Part shown: positions 28,906 to 39,082 of the stretch, in pieces
How the letters are laid out: each line of letters begins with the position of its first letter
Numbering within the stretch: the first letter of the stretch is position 1
Assembly (NCBI RefSeq): GCF_000412335.2
Contig: NZ_KE161030.1
Span: 344,014-408,013 of the forward strand
From: Cedecea davisae DSM 4568
Lineage (GTDB): Bacteria; Pseudomonadota; Gammaproteobacteria; Enterobacterales; Enterobacteriaceae
Direction: 5' to 3'
DNA length: 64,000 nucleotides
Translations under genes and position numbers: made by a program
The notes under the pieces: model-generated
Databases searched by the model: none
What the model saw: the letters and a program-made list of their open reading frames with translations, nothing else
What the model was told of the DNA's origin: nothing

Positions 28906-29391
28906 ATGCCTATTCCAGCTTATATGTGGCTTAAAGACGATGGCGGCGCGGATATTAAAGGTTCTGTAGATGTTCAGGATCGGGAAGGCAGTATTGAAGT
29001 TGTTGGATTTAGTCACGGGTTGAATACCCCTGTTGATAGCTCTGGCGGCAAAATAACCGGCAAACGCTCGCACTCCCCGATGATGCTCGAAAAGGAGTTT
29101 GATAGTTCCAGCCCTTATCTCTACAAAGCCGTAGCGACAGGTCAGACACTGAAAAGCGCCGAAATCCGTTGGTATCGCATTAATTATGCAGGGCAGGAGG
29201 AATGTTATTTTGTAATGACTATTGAAGGAGTGAAGATAACGGGGGTTAACCCGGGTATGCCAAACGCTAAGATGTCAGGCAATGCGCAGATCAACCATAT
29301 GGAGTCTGTATCTTTGATGTACGACAAAATTACATGGCGATACGTTGATGGCAATGTGCAGTATACGGACGACTGGAATGTCAGAACTTAA
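28906..29391 (+). CDS. hcp: Hcp, type VI secretion tube protein
   Basis: 161 residues, the usual length. Starts MPIPAYMWLKDDGGADIKGS, continues with SIEVVGFSHGLNTPVDSSGGKITGKRSHSPMMLEKEFD and ends with the WRYVDGNVQYTDDW segment typical of enterobacterial Hcp. It forms the hexameric rings of the T6SS inner tube and can chaperone small effectors in its lumen. A strong AAGGAG lies upstream. No other T6SS structural gene (tssB, tssC, vgrG, clpV) is in the window, so this is an orphan hcp-effector module served by a machine elsewhere. Confidence 0.93.
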   Translation: MPIPAYMWLKDDGGADIKGSVDVQDREGSIEVVGFSHGLNTPVDSSGGKITGKRSHSPMMLEKEFDSSSPYLYKAVATGQTLKSAEIRWYRINYAGQEECYFVMTIEGVKITGVNPGMPNAKMSGNAQINHMESVSLMYDKITWRYVDGNVQYTDDWNVRT

Positions 29392-29456
29392 GTTCACAAG
29401 GGAGATTTTGCCCTGTACTTATAGGGGGATTTCGGTTGGAAGTACCTCTATCAAAA

Positions 29457-29497
29457 CAAAAAGGAGTCAGACGATTTCTCATCTAACTCCTTGTTTT
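29457..29497. terminator. Bidirectional terminator between hcp and tRNA-Ile2
   Basis: Stem AAGGAGT / ACTCCTT with an inner AGA / TCT extension. On the minus strand it is followed by TTTTTGTTTTG, ending the tRNA transcript; on the plus strand by TGTTTTATTTG, downstream of hcp. Confidence 0.75.
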
Positions 29498-29500
29498 ATT

Positions 29501-29576
29501 TGGTGGCCCCTGCTGGACTTGAACCAGCGACCAAGCGATTATGAGTCGCCTGCTCTAACCACTGAGCTAAGGGGCC
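29501..29576 (-). tRNA. ileX: tRNA-Ile2 (anticodon CAT, lysidine-modified), CCA encoded
   Basis: 76 nt on the minus strand, starting GGCCCCTTAGCTCAG and ending GCAGGGGCCACCA. The anticodon loop is CTCATAA. The sequence matches my memory of E. coli ileX, which reads AUA codons after TilS converts C34 to lysidine. Its 3' end points at the accessory region to the left, and mug and rpoD follow on the other side as in E. coli. Confidence 0.93.
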
Positions 29577-29586
29577 GTGGCGCTGA

Positions 29587-29615
29587 ATTATAATGTAACT
29601 GTAAGCTGCAATCCA
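29587..29615 (-). promoter_or_regulatory. Likely promoter of tRNA-Ile2
   Basis: A perfect -10 TATAAT on the minus strand (29587-29592) is followed by TCAGCGCC, a GC-rich discriminator of the kind seen before stable-RNA genes. The -35 (TGGATT, 17 nt away) is weak. Confidence 0.5.
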
Positions 29616-29702
29616 GCGCTTATATGGCGTCTGCTGTTTTTATAAACAATTGTGAATCAAACCCTTATACTTATCGCTCATTCATAACTTCAGGTACCAG
29701 GC

Positions 29703-30209
29703 ATGATCCACGATATTCTGGCTCCGGGGCTGCGTGTGGTGTTCTGCGGCATTAATCCCGGCAAGTCCTCGGCACATACCGGTTTTCATTTTGCTCATCC
29801 GGGGAATCGCTTCTGGAAGGTGATTCATCAGGCCGGGTTTACCGAGAAGCTGCTCAAGCCCGAAGAAGAACAGCAGCTGCTGGATACCCGCTGCGGCATT
29901 ACCATGCTGGTAGAAAGGCCCACGGTGCAGGCCAGCGAGGTGAAGCTCCAGGAGCTGCGTGACGGCGGCAGAGCGCTGGTACATAAGATGCTGGACTACC
30001 AGCCGGGCGTGCTGGCTATTCTCGGGAAGCAGGCGTTTGAGCAGGCCTTTAACCAGCGTGGCGCAAAGTGGGGCAGGCAGGATATTACGATTGGTGAGAC
30101 CGAGGTGTGGATTTTGCCGAATCCCAGCGGGTTGAATCGGGCGACGCTGGAGAAGCTGGTCGAGTCTTATAAGGAGCTTGATGAGTCGCTGGCGGCGCGC
30201 GGCCGGTAG
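29703..30209 (+). CDS. mug: G/U mismatch-specific DNA glycosylase Mug
   Basis: 168 residues, same size as E. coli Mug. Landmarks: [20 protein letters not shown] with the active-site Asn in GINPG, a uracil-glycosylase-like fold, and the C-terminal LPNPSGLNR motif that inserts into the DNA. It removes uracil and ethenocytosine opposite guanine. The gene sits between ileX and the convergent rpoD, the E. coli order. Confidence 0.95.
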   Translation: MIHDILAPGLRVVFCGINPGKSSAHTGFHFAHPGNRFWKVIHQAGFTEKLLKPEEEQQLLDTRCGITMLVERPTVQASEVKLQELRDGGRALVHKMLDYQPGVLAILGKQAFEQAFNQRGAKWGRQDITIGETEVWILPNPSGLNRATLEKLVESYKELDESLAARGR

Positions 30210-30222
30210 TTAAATTTAAGGC

Positions 30223-30257
30223 AAAAAAAAGCTCCCGGACGGGAGCTTTTTGTTTTT
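30223..30257. terminator. Bidirectional terminator between mug and rpoD
   Basis: Stem AAAAGCTCCC / GGGAGCTTTT with a 4-nt loop, followed by TTTTTGTTTTT on the plus strand and by the complementary T run (from the A8 tract) on the minus strand. It ends both mug and the rpsU-dnaG-rpoD operon. Confidence 0.92.
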
Positions 30258-30282
30258 GGAACAGATTAATTTTCGGAACCGA

Positions 30283-32127
30283 TTAATCGTCCAGGAAGCT
30301 ACGCAGCACTTCAGAGCGGCTCGGGTGGCGCAGTTTGCGCAGCGCCTTCGCTTCGATCTGACGGATACGTTCGCGGGTAACGTCGAACTGTTTACCCACT
30401 TCTTCCAGCGTGTGGTCGGTATTCATATCGATACCGAAGCGCATACGCAGAACTTTCGCTTCACGCGCGGTCAGGCCAGCCAGCACGTCGTGAGTTGCGG
30501 AACGCAGGCTTTCGGAGGTGGCAGAATCCAGCGGCAGCTCGAGGGTGGTATCCTCGATGAAGTCACCCAGATGCGAATCTTCATCGTCGCCGATTGGCGT
30601 TTCCATGGAGATAGGCTCTTTAGCAATCTTCAGCACTTTACGGATTTTGTCTTCCGGCATCAGCATACGTTCAGCCAGCTCTTCCGGCGTCGGCTCGCGG
30701 CCCATCTCCTGCAACATCTGGCGCGAAATACGGTTGAGCTTGTTGATGGTCTCAATCATATGCACCGGAATACGGATGGTACGCGCCTGGTCGGCGATGG
30801 AGCGAGTGATAGCCTGACGGATCCACCAGGTGGCGTAAGTTGAGAACTTATAACCACGACGGTATTCAAACTTATCAACCGCTTTCATCAGGCCGATGTT
30901 GCCTTCCTGAATCAGGTCGAGGAACTGCAGGCCACGGTTGGTATATTTCTTGGCGATAGAAATAACCAGACGCAAGTTGGCTTCAACCATCTCTTTCTTC
31001 GCGCGGCGGGCTTTCGCTTCACCGATGGACATGCGACGGTTGATGTCTTTTACCTGCTCGATGGTCAGGCCGGTCTCTTCTTCAATCTGCTGCAATTTCT
31101 GCAGGCTGCGGTGAACGTCATCCGAAACATCGTGCAGCTTTTCAGACCACGGCTTGTTCATTGCGATTGCAGCGTTGAACCAGGTTTCGCTGGTTTCGTT
31201 GCCGGTGAACAGGGTGATGAAGTTTTTCTTCGGCATTTTGCACTGCTCAACGCAGAGTTTCATGATGATACGTTCTTGAGTACGAACGCGATCCATCATG
31301 ACGCGCATGCTGTTGACCAGGTAGTCGAACTGCTTCGGCACCAGGCGGAACTGCTTGAAGACTTCAGACAGCTGCTGGATCTCGGCGGCGGCGTCAGCAT
31401 GGCTGCGGCCTTTCGCTTTGATGGTGTCACGAGCCAGCTCGTACTGCTTACGCAGTTCGCCAAATTTCTCGCGAGCCAGTTCCGGGTCGATGCTGTTGTC
31501 GTCGTCGGAGCTGTCGTCGTCGGACTCTTCGTCTTCGTCCTCATCGTCGTCCAACTCTTCCTGAGAGAGTTCAGAACCAACGTGAGTGGCGGTCGGCGCG
31601 AGGTCTTCTTCGGCATTCGGATCGACAAAGCCGGTAATCAGGTCAGACAGGCGAGCTTCTTCGGCCTCAACGCGATCGTACTGCTCCAGCAGATAGGTGA
31701 TCGCTTCCGGGTACTCGGCAACCGAGCACTGTACCTGGTTGATACCGTCTTCGATACGCTTAGCGATATCGATCTCACCCTCGCGGGTTAACAGCTCAAC
31801 GGTACCCATTTCGCGCATGTACATGCGCACCGGGTCGGTGGTACGTCCGATTTCGGACTCCACGCTGGACAGCACCTGAGCGGCAGCTTCTTCCGCATCT
31901 TCGTCGGTGCTGTTAGAGTTTTCAGCAAGCAAAAGATCATCGGCATCAGGGGCTTCTTCCATCACCTGAATGCCCATGTCGTTGATCATTTGGATGATGT
32001 CTTCGATCTGATCGGAGTCGACGATATCTTCCGGCAGATGGTCATTGACCTCGGCATAGGTCAGATAGCCTTGCTCCTTACCACGTTGGACAAGAAGCTT
32101 GAGCTGTGACTGCGGGTTTTGCTCCAT
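30283..32127 (-). CDS. rpoD: RNA polymerase primary sigma factor RpoD (sigma-70)
   Basis: 614 residues from [10 protein letters not shown] (the frame is open 25 codons further, but homology fixes this start). Contains region 1.1, the acidic non-conserved insert ([18 protein letters not shown]), region 2 with the -10 recognition helix ([14 protein letters not shown]), region 3 and region 4 with the -35 helix ([19 protein letters not shown]), ending SFLDD. One small difference from the E. coli sequence I recall is NTDHTLEEV instead of NTDYTLEEV. Last gene of the macromolecular-synthesis operon rpsU-dnaG-rpoD, with a strong terminator after it. Confidence 0.98.
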   Translation of the reverse strand: MEQNPQSQLKLLVQRGKEQGYLTYAEVNDHLPEDIVDSDQIEDIIQMINDMGIQVMEEAPDADDLLLAENSNSTDEDAEEAAAQVLSSVESEIGRTTDPVRMYMREMGTVELLTREGEIDIAKRIEDGINQVQCSVAEYPEAITYLLEQYDRVEAEEARLSDLITGFVDPNAEEDLAPTATHVGSELSQEELDDDEDEDEESDDDSSDDDNSIDPELAREKFGELRKQYELARDTIKAKGRSHADAAAEIQQLSEVFKQFRLVPKQFDYLVNSMRVMMDRVRTQERIIMKLCVEQCKMPKKNFITLFTGNETSETWFNAAIAMNKPWSEKLHDVSDDVHRSLQKLQQIEEETGLTIEQVKDINRRMSIGEAKARRAKKEMVEANLRLVISIAKKYTNRGLQFLDLIQEGNIGLMKAVDKFEYRRGYKFSTYATWWIRQAITRSIADQARTIRIPVHMIETINKLNRISRQMLQEMGREPTPEELAERMLMPEDKIRKVLKIAKEPISMETPIGDDEDSHLGDFIEDTTLELPLDSATSESLRSATHDVLAGLTAREAKVLRMRFGIDMNTDHTLEEVGKQFDVTRERIRQIEAKALRKLRHPSRSEVLRSFLDD

Positions 32128-32213
32128 AAGACGGTATCCACACTTCAGTATTAGGGTTGTGTCGGTAGGCGTTGCCGCCAACAATAACGTTACGAGGGCC
32201 AATTTATTTTTAT

Positions 32214-32234
32214 GCCGCAGCCCGTCCGTGCGGC
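32214..32234 (-). other. Stem-loop and AU-rich segment between dnaG and rpoD
   Basis: Minus-strand stem GCCGCA / TGCGGC followed by ATAAAAATAAATT. There is no T tract, so it is not a standard terminator. In E. coli the dnaG-rpoD spacer is cut by RNase E in an AU-rich stretch, and this looks like the equivalent processing region. Confidence 0.4.
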
Positions 32235-32278
32235 GTTCGGGGGTGACCCGATCAATGTTCGGCAGTTAAGCCGCGAAT

Positions 32279-34024
32279 CTACTTTTTGGCGCGTGACTCA
32301 GTTATCACACGAACTTCTTCACGCTCCGCCGGGGTTAGCCCCTCGGTCCTGGAACGTGCCATTAATTCTTCAAACCTCAGCTCGAGCGCGGAATCGAACA
32401 GATGATCCAGCGAGTCGGTGAACGTTTTTTCAGCAATCTCTCTATCTGCTATATCGTCCCACGCAGAGAGTTTTTCAAGGGTGGCGGCTTCATTTGTTCC
32501 GCGATATTGTTCCAAAAGCTGCCCGGTTGTTAACCCAGGTTGGGCCAGGCAGGCATTTACCAGGTCGCTAAACAGCGTTAACCCCGGCAGTTTTGCCGCG
32601 TCCAGCCCGCTAAGTGGGGGGACCAGAGGAGCCAGTTCCGGGTTTTGTACCAATAACCCTATTAGTATACGCATGGTTGTGCGTTTTAGCTGAGGCGCGG
32701 GGCGAGGCGTTACGCCATCGACCTGTTTGGGCATCAGCTTTTCAAGCTGGCTGTCGTCCAGAATGCCGAGCTTGTTGCCCAGCTGCTGGCGCAGATAGAT
32801 GCGCAGCGTTTCGCCGGGGACCTGGCTAATCAGCGGCAGCGCGAGGGTACTTAAACGCGCCCGGCCGTCCGGAGTGCTCAGATCAACCTGCGGCATCAGG
32901 CTGTTAAACAGGAAAGTGGAGAGCGGCTGAGCCTGCTCCATCCGCGTTTCAAACGCTTCTTTCCCTTCTTTACGAACCAGCGTATCCGGGTCTTCACCGT
33001 CGGGCAGGAACATGAAACGCAGCTGACGACCGTCCGTCATATAAGGTAGCGCAGTTTCCAGCGCTCGCCATGCCGCATCCCGCCCGGCGCGATCGCCGTC
33101 ATAGCAACAAACCACGTTATCCGTTACCCGGAACAGGAGCTGGATGTGGTCTGCGGTTGTGGAGGTGCCAAGGGAGGCGACGGCGTAAGAAATGCCGTAC
33201 TGTGCCAGGGCCACCACATCCATATACCCTTCGACTACCAGCAGGCGCGCAGGTTCCGGCTGGCTTTGCTGGGCTTCATACAGGCCATACAGCTGGCGGC
33301 CCTTATGGAAAATATCGGTTTCCGGGGAGTTCAGGTACTTCGGCATGCCGTCGCCCAGCACGCGCCCACCAAATCCGATTACCCGGCCACGTTTATCACG
33401 AATCGGGAACATCACCCGCTCGCGGAAGCGGTCGTAGCTGCGGCCTTTATCGTTAGTGACCAGCATGCCTGCGTCCGTCAGCGCCTGACGGTTTTCGCTG
33501 TTGCCGCCGAAGCGTTTTAGCGCGTTGTCCCAGCCCGGGGGCGCGTAACCAATAGCAAAGTGGGCAATAACCTCGTCGCTCAGGCCGCGTTTTCCCAGGT
33601 ACTGGCGAGCCGGTTCGGCAGCGGGCAGCTTCAGGGATTGCTGATAAAAGGCGTTAAGGCCGTCCATCAGTTGATACAGGCTCTGGCGCTGGTGGCGTTC
33701 TATCTGGCTTGGGCCGTTGCCAGCTTCGTACGGCACTTCAAGGTTGTGCATGGTCGCCAGCTCTTCAACGCTTTCTACAAACTCGAGCTTGTCGTAGTTC
33801 ATCAGGAAGTCGAGGGCGTTACCGTGTGCGCCACAGCCGAAGCAGTGGTAAAACTGTTTATCACCGTTCACGGTGAAAGAGGGGGTTTTCTCGTTATGGA
33901 ATGGACAACACGCGTGGTAGTTTTTGCCCTGTTTTTTCAGCTTCACGCGAGCATCGATCAGGTCGACGATGTCGGTGCGAGCGATCAGGTCATTGATAAA
34001 GACACGCGGGATTCGTCCAGCCAT
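32279..34024 (-). CDS. dnaG: DNA primase DnaG
   Basis: 581 residues from MAGRIPRVFINDL, the same length as E. coli. N-terminal CHC2 zinc-binding domain (CPFHNEKTPSFTV and FYHCFGCGAHGNALDF), the TOPRIM catalytic domain (LLVVEGYMDVVALAQYGI, CYDGDRAGRDAAWRA), and the C-terminal DnaB-binding domain. It makes the RNA primers at the replication fork. Middle gene of rpsU-dnaG-rpoD; an attenuating hairpin lies between rpsU and dnaG, which keeps primase low relative to S21. Confidence 0.98.
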   Translation of the reverse strand: MAGRIPRVFINDLIARTDIVDLIDARVKLKKQGKNYHACCPFHNEKTPSFTVNGDKQFYHCFGCGAHGNALDFLMNYDKLEFVESVEELATMHNLEVPYEAGNGPSQIERHQRQSLYQLMDGLNAFYQQSLKLPAAEPARQYLGKRGLSDEVIAHFAIGYAPPGWDNALKRFGGNSENRQALTDAGMLVTNDKGRSYDRFRERVMFPIRDKRGRVIGFGGRVLGDGMPKYLNSPETDIFHKGRQLYGLYEAQQSQPEPARLLVVEGYMDVVALAQYGISYAVASLGTSTTADHIQLLFRVTDNVVCCYDGDRAGRDAAWRALETALPYMTDGRQLRFMFLPDGEDPDTLVRKEGKEAFETRMEQAQPLSTFLFNSLMPQVDLSTPDGRARLSTLALPLISQVPGETLRIYLRQQLGNKLGILDDSQLEKLMPKQVDGVTPRPAPQLKRTTMRILIGLLVQNPELAPLVPPLSGLDAAKLPGLTLFSDLVNACLAQPGLTTGQLLEQYRGTNEAATLEKLSAWDDIADREIAEKTFTDSLDHLFDSALELRFEELMARSRTEGLTPAEREEVRVITESRAKK

Positions 34025-34090
34025 AGGCCCCATGCTATATCCGTCATCTCTCAGGCGGTGGCCTAAAAGCTCAGGGATATGTCAGTTTAT

Positions 34091-34130
34091 AAACGAGAAT
34101 AAGCCGCGCATTCCTTTCGGAAGCACGGCC
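34091..34130 (-). terminator. Intra-operon terminator between rpsU and dnaG
   Basis: Minus-strand stem GCCGTGCTTCC / GGAATGCGCGGC (one bulge, GAAA tetraloop) followed by TTATTCTCGTTT. It corresponds to the partial terminator T1 known in E. coli that lowers dnaG transcription after rpsU. Confidence 0.75.
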
Positions 34131-34176
34131 TTATAACTACTACTCGGTCTGATTTGAGGAGTGAATCCTCAGAAGA

Positions 34177-34446
<270 letters not shown>

Positions 34447-34461
34447 TCAAAATGGTGCGGA

Positions 34462-34491
34462 ATTTTACTGCAACTCTTGCTGCTTTGTAAA
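34462..34491 (-). promoter_or_regulatory. Promoter of the rpsU-dnaG-rpoD operon
   Basis: Minus-strand TTTACA, 18-nt spacer, TAAAAT, about 70 nt upstream of rpsU. A second good -10 (TATAAT, 34546-34551) lies further upstream without a clear -35, agreeing with multiple tandem promoters known for this operon in E. coli. Confidence 0.6.
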
Positions 34492-34641
34492 GCACCGAAC
34501 GACCAGAAACCTGGCTTTTAGGGCCGGTATCTTCCAGGACCGAGGATTATACACGATTAGCAGCGGCCTGGGGCAGCAAAGTTTTACAAAGGAGGGCGGC
34601 GGGATTAAACTTCGCGCCGGGTCAAAGAGGTAAAACTAGCC

Positions 34642-35655
34642 ATGCGTGTACTGGGAATCGAGACATCCTGTGATGAAACCGGCATCGCCATTTATGACGA
34701 TGAGAAAGGGTTATTAGCCAACCAATTGTATAGTCAGGTGAAACTTCACGCTGACTACGGCGGCGTGGTGCCGGAGCTTGCCTCCCGCGATCACGTACGC
34801 AAAACCGTGCCGCTGATTCAGGCTGCGTTAAAAGAGGCGGGCTTAACCGCAAAAGATATTGACGGCGTGGCCTATACCGCCGGGCCGGGCCTGGTTGGCG
34901 CTCTGCTGGTTGGTGCAACCGTCGGCCGCGCGCTGGCGTTTGCCTGGGATGTTCCTGCCGTACCGGTACACCATATGGAAGGGCACCTTCTTGCGCCGAT
35001 GCTGGAAGATAATCCTCCTGAGTTCCCGTTTGTGGCGCTGCTGGTTTCCGGCGGCCACACGCAGCTGATTAGCGTGACCGGCATCGGTAAATATGAGCTG
35101 CTGGGCGAGTCTGTTGACGATGCGGCTGGTGAAGCCTTCGATAAAACCGCCAAGCTGTTGGGGCTGGACTATCCAGGCGGACCGCTGCTGTCGAAAATGG
35201 CCGCGCAGGGCACCGAAGGGCGCTTTACCTTCCCGCGCCCGATGACCGACCGCCCGGGGCTGGACTTCAGCTTCTCCGGCCTGAAGACCTTCGCCGCGAA
35301 TACCATCCGTGGGAACGAAGACGACGACCAGACTCGAGCCGACATCGCCCGCGCTTTTGAAGATGCAGTGGTTGATACGCTGGCGATTAAATGCAAACGA
35401 GCCCTCGACCAAACCGGCTTTAAGCGCCTGGTGATGGCCGGAGGCGTGAGCGCCAACCGCACGCTGCGGGCAAAGCTGGCAGAGATGATGGCAAAACGCC
35501 GCGGCGAAGTGTTCTACGCCCGCCCTGAGTTTTGCACCGATAACGGCGCGATGATTGCCTATGCCGGCATGATCCGCCTTAAGGCCGGAACATCGGGTGA
35601 GCTGAGCGTCAGCGTCAGGCCGCGCTGGCCGCTGGCAGAATTACCCGCCGCCTGA
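34642..35655 (+). CDS. tsaD: tRNA N6-adenosine threonylcarbamoyltransferase TsaD
   Basis: 337 residues, starting [19 protein letters not shown]. The metal-binding HMEGH (about 111-115) and [10 protein letters not shown] of the ASKHA-fold Kae1/TsaD family are present, with the late [12 protein letters not shown]-like segment here as [12 protein letters not shown]. With TsaB, TsaC and TsaE it makes t6A37 in ANN-decoding tRNAs. Divergent from rpsU and followed by a terminator shared with plsY. Confidence 0.97.
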   Translation: MRVLGIETSCDETGIAIYDDEKGLLANQLYSQVKLHADYGGVVPELASRDHVRKTVPLIQAALKEAGLTAKDIDGVAYTAGPGLVGALLVGATVGRALAFAWDVPAVPVHHMEGHLLAPMLEDNPPEFPFVALLVSGGHTQLISVTGIGKYELLGESVDDAAGEAFDKTAKLLGLDYPGGPLLSKMAAQGTEGRFTFPRPMTDRPGLDFSFSGLKTFAANTIRGNEDDDQTRADIARAFEDAVVDTLAIKCKRALDQTGFKRLVMAGGVSANRTLRAKLAEMMAKRRGEVFYARPEFCTDNGAMIAYAGMIRLKAGTSGELSVSVRPRWPLAELPAA

Positions 35656-35670
35656 TAAGCGTTGAAAAGA

Positions 35671-35694
35671 GGAGTGAGAAATCACTCCTTTTTT
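35671..35694. terminator. Terminator between tsaD and plsY
   Basis: Stem GGAGTGA / TCACTCC, loop GAAA, followed by TTTTTT on the plus strand; on the minus strand TCTTTTC follows. It overlaps the plsY stop codon. Confidence 0.85.
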
Positions 35695-36332
35695 GTTGCT
35701 TCTTTTTTTATTTCTTCCGGCGCTGCTGCTTTTTTCTTGCGGCGCAGCTTCGACCAAATTTTTGATTCCTGCCCGCGCCACAGGCGCTGGATATTATCGT
35801 GATGACGCATCAGGATAAGGCAAGAGAGCATCGCTACCGGGAAGGTAAACTGCGGTTTGAACCACCACACGTAGAACGGGGCGATCAGCGCGCTGATAAT
35901 TGCGCCGAGAGAAGAATAGCCGCTCAACAGCACGCTTAGCAGCCAGGTTCCGGCCATCACGCCGGTTAAGTCCCAGCCGATGGGCGCGATGGCGCCAAAT
36001 GCCGTCGCCACGCCTTTACCGCCGCGGAATTTAAAGAAGACTGGCCAGATATGGCCCAGGCAGGCGGCAATGGCTATCAGCCCGAGCCAGAAGGGCGTGA
36101 CGCCTAATGCATAGGCGGCCCATACCGGCAACATGCCTTTCAGCACATCAAAAATTAGTACCGCTGCGGCTGCGCCTTTACCACCAATACGTAATACATT
36201 GGTTGCTCCTGGGTTACCGGAGCCGCTCTCGCGTGGATCGGGGAGACCGGCAATGCGGCAAACCAGAATGGCGCTAGAAATGGAGCCGCAAAGATACGCG
36301 AGGAGGATCATACCAGGCGCGATTGCACTCAT
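35682..36332 (-). CDS. plsY: Glycerol-3-phosphate acyltransferase PlsY
   Basis: 216 residues from [17 protein letters not shown]. About five membrane helices. Family motifs: [33 protein letters not shown] (phosphate/acyl-phosphate loop) and [13 protein letters not shown]. It acylates glycerol-3-phosphate from acyl-phosphate, the first step of phospholipid synthesis. The Lys-rich C-terminus ([18 protein letters not shown]) is longer than I recall for E. coli PlsY. Convergent with tsaD and divergent from folB. Confidence 0.95.
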   Translation of the reverse strand: MSAIAPGMILLAYLCGSISSAILVCRIAGLPDPRESGSGNPGATNVLRIGGKGAAAAVLIFDVLKGMLPVWAAYALGVTPFWLGLIAIAACLGHIWPVFFKFRGGKGVATAFGAIAPIGWDLTGVMAGTWLLSVLLSGYSSLGAIISALIAPFYVWWFKPQFTFPVAMLSCLILMRHHDNIQRLWRGQESKIWSKLRRKKKAAAPEEIKKEATKKE

Positions 36333-36439
36333 AACGCTGTTCCATGTTGAAAGTGTCGAAGTCTTCTTTGCATCTGTGGATAATACGCATATTTCGCCGG
36401 AAGTGGTATCCGGCATGACTAAAAACCGGGCAGGGCGTG

Positions 36440-36808
36440 ATGGACATTGTATTTATAGAGCAACTTACCGTAATCACTACCATTGGTGTTTACGACTGGG
36501 AACAGACCATTGAGCAGAAGCTGGTGTTCGATATCGAAATGGCCTGGGATAATCGTAAGGCGGCAGGGAGCGATGACGTGAGCGACTGTCTCAGCTATGC
36601 GGATGTCAGCGAGGCGGTCATTAAGCACGTCAGCGGCGGCCGTTTTGCGCTGGTTGAACGCGTAGCTGAAGAAGTTGCTCAACTGCTACTTGCCCGCTTT
36701 AATTCGCCCTGGGTGCGTCTCAAAGTCAGTAAACCCGGCGCGGTTGCTCAGGCGGCTAACGTTGGGGTGGTGATTGAACGTGGCAATAATCTGAAACAAA
36801 GCAAATAA
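36440..36808 (+). CDS. folB: Dihydroneopterin aldolase FolB
   Basis: 122 residues from ATG 36440 ([22 protein letters not shown]). The ATG directly follows an in-frame GTG, and homology fixes it. Conserved Tyr in GVYDWE, Glu in [10 protein letters not shown] and the KVSKPGAV segment belong to the octameric pterin-binding fold. It cleaves 7,8-dihydroneopterin in folate synthesis and also epimerises it. A terminator lies between it and uppP. Confidence 0.96.
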   Translation: MDIVFIEQLTVITTIGVYDWEQTIEQKLVFDIEMAWDNRKAAGSDDVSDCLSYADVSEAVIKHVSGGRFALVERVAEEVAQLLLARFNSPWVRLKVSKPGAVAQAANVGVVIERGNNLKQSK

Positions 36809-36864
36809 TTACTGCGGCCATAAAACCAAACCACGGTAGCCTGGTCTTATCAACGTATCTTTTG

Positions 36865-36894
36865 CGGCAGACGCACAGCGTAGGCCGTTTTTTT
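36865..36894 (+). terminator. Terminator after folB
   Basis: Stem CGGC-AG-ACGC / GCGT-AG-GCCG (internal AG/AG loop, ACA apex) followed by TTTTTTTG. It lies 30 nt before uppP, so uppP probably has its own promoter or depends on readthrough. Confidence 0.75.
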
Positions 36895-36923
36895 GTGTCT
36901 ATTTTGGGGATGAGGGTTAAGTA

Positions 36924-37745
36924 ATGAGCGATCTACCAACTCTGGCGATTGCCGCCATTCTTGGCGTAGTTGAGGGGTTAACCGAGTTTTTGCCGGTATC
37001 ATCTACCGGGCACATGATTATCGTTGGTCACCTTCTGGGCTTTGAAGGCAAGACCGCCGAAACCTTCGAAGTGGTCATTCAGCTTGGTTCTATTCTCGCG
37101 GTTGTGGTGATGTTCTGGCGTCGTCTGTTTGGTTTGATTGGCATTCATTTTGGCCGTCCGCCTCAGCATGAAGGCACCGGAACCGGGCGTCTTTCGTTGA
37201 TTCATATCCTGTTGGGTATGGTGCCGGCGGTGGTGCTTGGGCTTATTTTCCACGACATGATTAAGTCGTTGTTTAACCCGATTAACGTGATGTATGCCCT
37301 GGTCGTTGGCGGCGTGCTGCTGATTGCGGCGGAATGCCTGAAGCCGAAAAAGCCGCGTGCGGAAGGGGTGGACGATATTACTTATCGTCAGGCCTTTATG
37401 ATTGGCTGCTTCCAGTGTCTGGCGCTGTGGCCCGGTTTCTCCCGCTCGGGCGCAACCATCTCCGGTGGGATGCTGATGGGCGTTAGCCGCTATGCGGCTT
37501 CCGAGTTTTCCTTCCTGCTGGCGGTGCCGATGATGATGGGCGCAACGGTGCTTGATCTCTACAAGAGCATCGGTTTCCTGACGATGGGCGACCTGCCTAT
37601 GTTTGCCGTCGGTTTTGTCACCGCCTTTATCGTTGCGCTTATCGCCATCAAAACCTTCCTGCAGCTGATTAAACGTATTTCGTTTATCCCGTTTGCGATT
37701 TATCGCTTCGTGGTGGCCGCAGTGGTGTTCTTCATCTTTACCTAG
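36924..37745 (+). CDS. uppP: Undecaprenyl-diphosphate phosphatase UppP (BacA)
   Basis: 273 residues, eight-helix membrane protein. Both catalytic repeats are clear: [16 protein letters not shown] (Glu-rich motif) and [14 protein letters not shown] (PGxSRSxxT motif). It regenerates undecaprenyl phosphate for peptidoglycan and surface-polymer synthesis; excess confers bacitracin resistance. Followed within 15 nt by the convergent cca. Confidence 0.97.
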   Translation: MSDLPTLAIAAILGVVEGLTEFLPVSSTGHMIIVGHLLGFEGKTAETFEVVIQLGSILAVVVMFWRRLFGLIGIHFGRPPQHEGTGTGRLSLIHILLGMVPAVVLGLIFHDMIKSLFNPINVMYALVVGGVLLIAAECLKPKKPRAEGVDDITYRQAFMIGCFQCLALWPGFSRSGATISGGMLMGVSRYAASEFSFLLAVPMMMGATVLDLYKSIGFLTMGDLPMFAVGFVTAFIVALIAIKTFLQLIKRISFIPFAIYRFVVAAVVFFIFT

Positions 37746-37753
37746 TGTTTATG

Positions 37754-37781
37754 TTGCCCTTAGCCTTGAGGCTGAGGGCAA
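37754..37781. terminator. Hairpin overlapping the convergent ends of uppP and cca
   Basis: 12-bp stem TTGCCCTTAGCC / GGCTGAGGGCAA (one G-T pair) with loop TTGA, covering the cca stop codon. No T tract on either side, so it may act as an RNA end-stabilising hairpin or a weak terminator. Confidence 0.45.
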
Positions 37782-39001
37782 TGCTGTTCCTTCCAGGCCG
37801 CAACCGCTTTTATTCTTCGCTTAGTCAGCTCTTCACGAATAGCCGGGCCGCTGAATCCTGCCTCGATAACCTCTTTATTACTCACGCTCTGAGCGGCAGC
37901 CCAGGCGGCTCGCAGCATTCTTCCCTGCGGGTAATCGCTGGCTTCAAAGCCTGTTCTTCCGCGCGCGTCGGCTTCGCTGGTTAAGGCGATTTGCTCTACC
38001 CGCTGCGGTTTACGCCATGCGTCAATGGCGTCAAACAGCTTGACCACCGTCTTTGGCTGTAAAATGGGGAAGGTATGGATCAGATCGTGGAATTCGGCCA
38101 CCAGCTTCGCCAGGTCGCGGATTTCATTCGGCACGCGCAGGCGAGCGCAGAGCTGTTCCACCAGCTTGACGCCAGCCGGGCCGTGGCCGTGGTGACTTGG
38201 CCATTTTTCCTTCGGCGTCAGCCCTTTGCCCAGGTCGTGGCAGAGAGTGGCAAAGCGAACATCAATTTCCGGACTGAGCTGGGCCGCCATCGACAGGGTC
38301 ATCAGCGTGTGGATCCCCGTGTCGATTTCCGGGTGCCATTTGGCCGGAGCCGGTACGCCATAAAGAGCGTCGATTTCCGGGAACAGAACTTTCAGCGCGC
38401 CACACTCGCGCAGCACCGAGAAATAAACCTGTGGGTTACGGCTGCTAAGGGCATTTTCCGTCTCTTTCCAGACCCGCTCGGCGGTGAGATGGGCCAGCTC
38501 GCCGTTATCGGCCATTTCGCGCATCAGGGCCAGCGTTTCGGGAGCGATAAGGAAATTCAGATGGGCGTAACGTGCGGCAAAACGCGCCACGCGCAGAACG
38601 CGGAGCGGATCTTCATTAAAGGCCGGGGAAACGTGGCGTAATAAACGACGCTCAATATCCGAACGCCCGTTATAAGGGTCGATTAGCTCGCCGGTTTCAT
38701 CCTGGGCAATGGCGTTGATGGTGAGGTCACGGCGCAGTAAATCCTGCTCCAGCGTGACGTCCGGTGCGGCATAACAGGTAAAACCGGTATAACCCTGGCC
38801 CGACTTCCGCTCGGTACGCGCCAGGGCGTACTCTTCGCGGGACTGCGGATGCAGAAACACCGGAAAATCTTTGCCAACCTGCTGGTAGCCAGCGTCCAGC
38901 ATTTGCTGCGGCGTCGCGCCGACCACAACCCAGTCTTTATCCTTAACCGGCAGTTTTAATAACCCGTCACGTACTGCACCACCGACCAGATAAATCTTCA
39001 C
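37760..39001 (-). CDS. cca: Multifunctional CCA-adding tRNA nucleotidyltransferase
   Basis: 413 residues from a GTG at 39001 (reads [14 protein letters not shown] after the start); homology fixes this start although the frame is open seven codons upstream. Nucleotidyltransferase domain ([19 protein letters not shown], [12 protein letters not shown]) and C-terminal HD domain ([22 protein letters not shown]) with phosphatase and phosphodiesterase activity. It adds or repairs the 3' CCA of tRNAs. Confidence 0.96.
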   Translation of the reverse strand: MKIYLVGGAVRDGLLKLPVKDKDWVVVGATPQQMLDAGYQQVGKDFPVFLHPQSREEYALARTERKSGQGYTGFTCYAAPDVTLEQDLLRRDLTINAIAQDETGELIDPYNGRSDIERRLLRHVSPAFNEDPLRVLRVARFAARYAHLNFLIAPETLALMREMADNGELAHLTAERVWKETENALSSRNPQVYFSVLRECGALKVLFPEIDALYGVPAPAKWHPEIDTGIHTLMTLSMAAQLSPEIDVRFATLCHDLGKGLTPKEKWPSHHGHGPAGVKLVEQLCARLRVPNEIRDLAKLVAEFHDLIHTFPILQPKTVVKLFDAIDAWRKPQRVEQIALTSEADARGRTGFEASDYPQGRMLRAAWAAAQSVSNKEVIEAGFSGPAIREELTKRRIKAVAAWKEQHCPQPQG

Positions 39002-39082
39002 CCTTTGCACCCCAAGCGCCATTTTTGAACCACGAATGGTAAGTGTAGATGCGAGGGGGAAGCAACGGCTAATGTATCGCCT

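Noticed and set aside
16872-29576. Prophage or integrative element with integrase next to ileX
   Set aside because: No integrase, excisionase or phage structural gene could be found, and no copy of the tRNA 3' end was seen further left.
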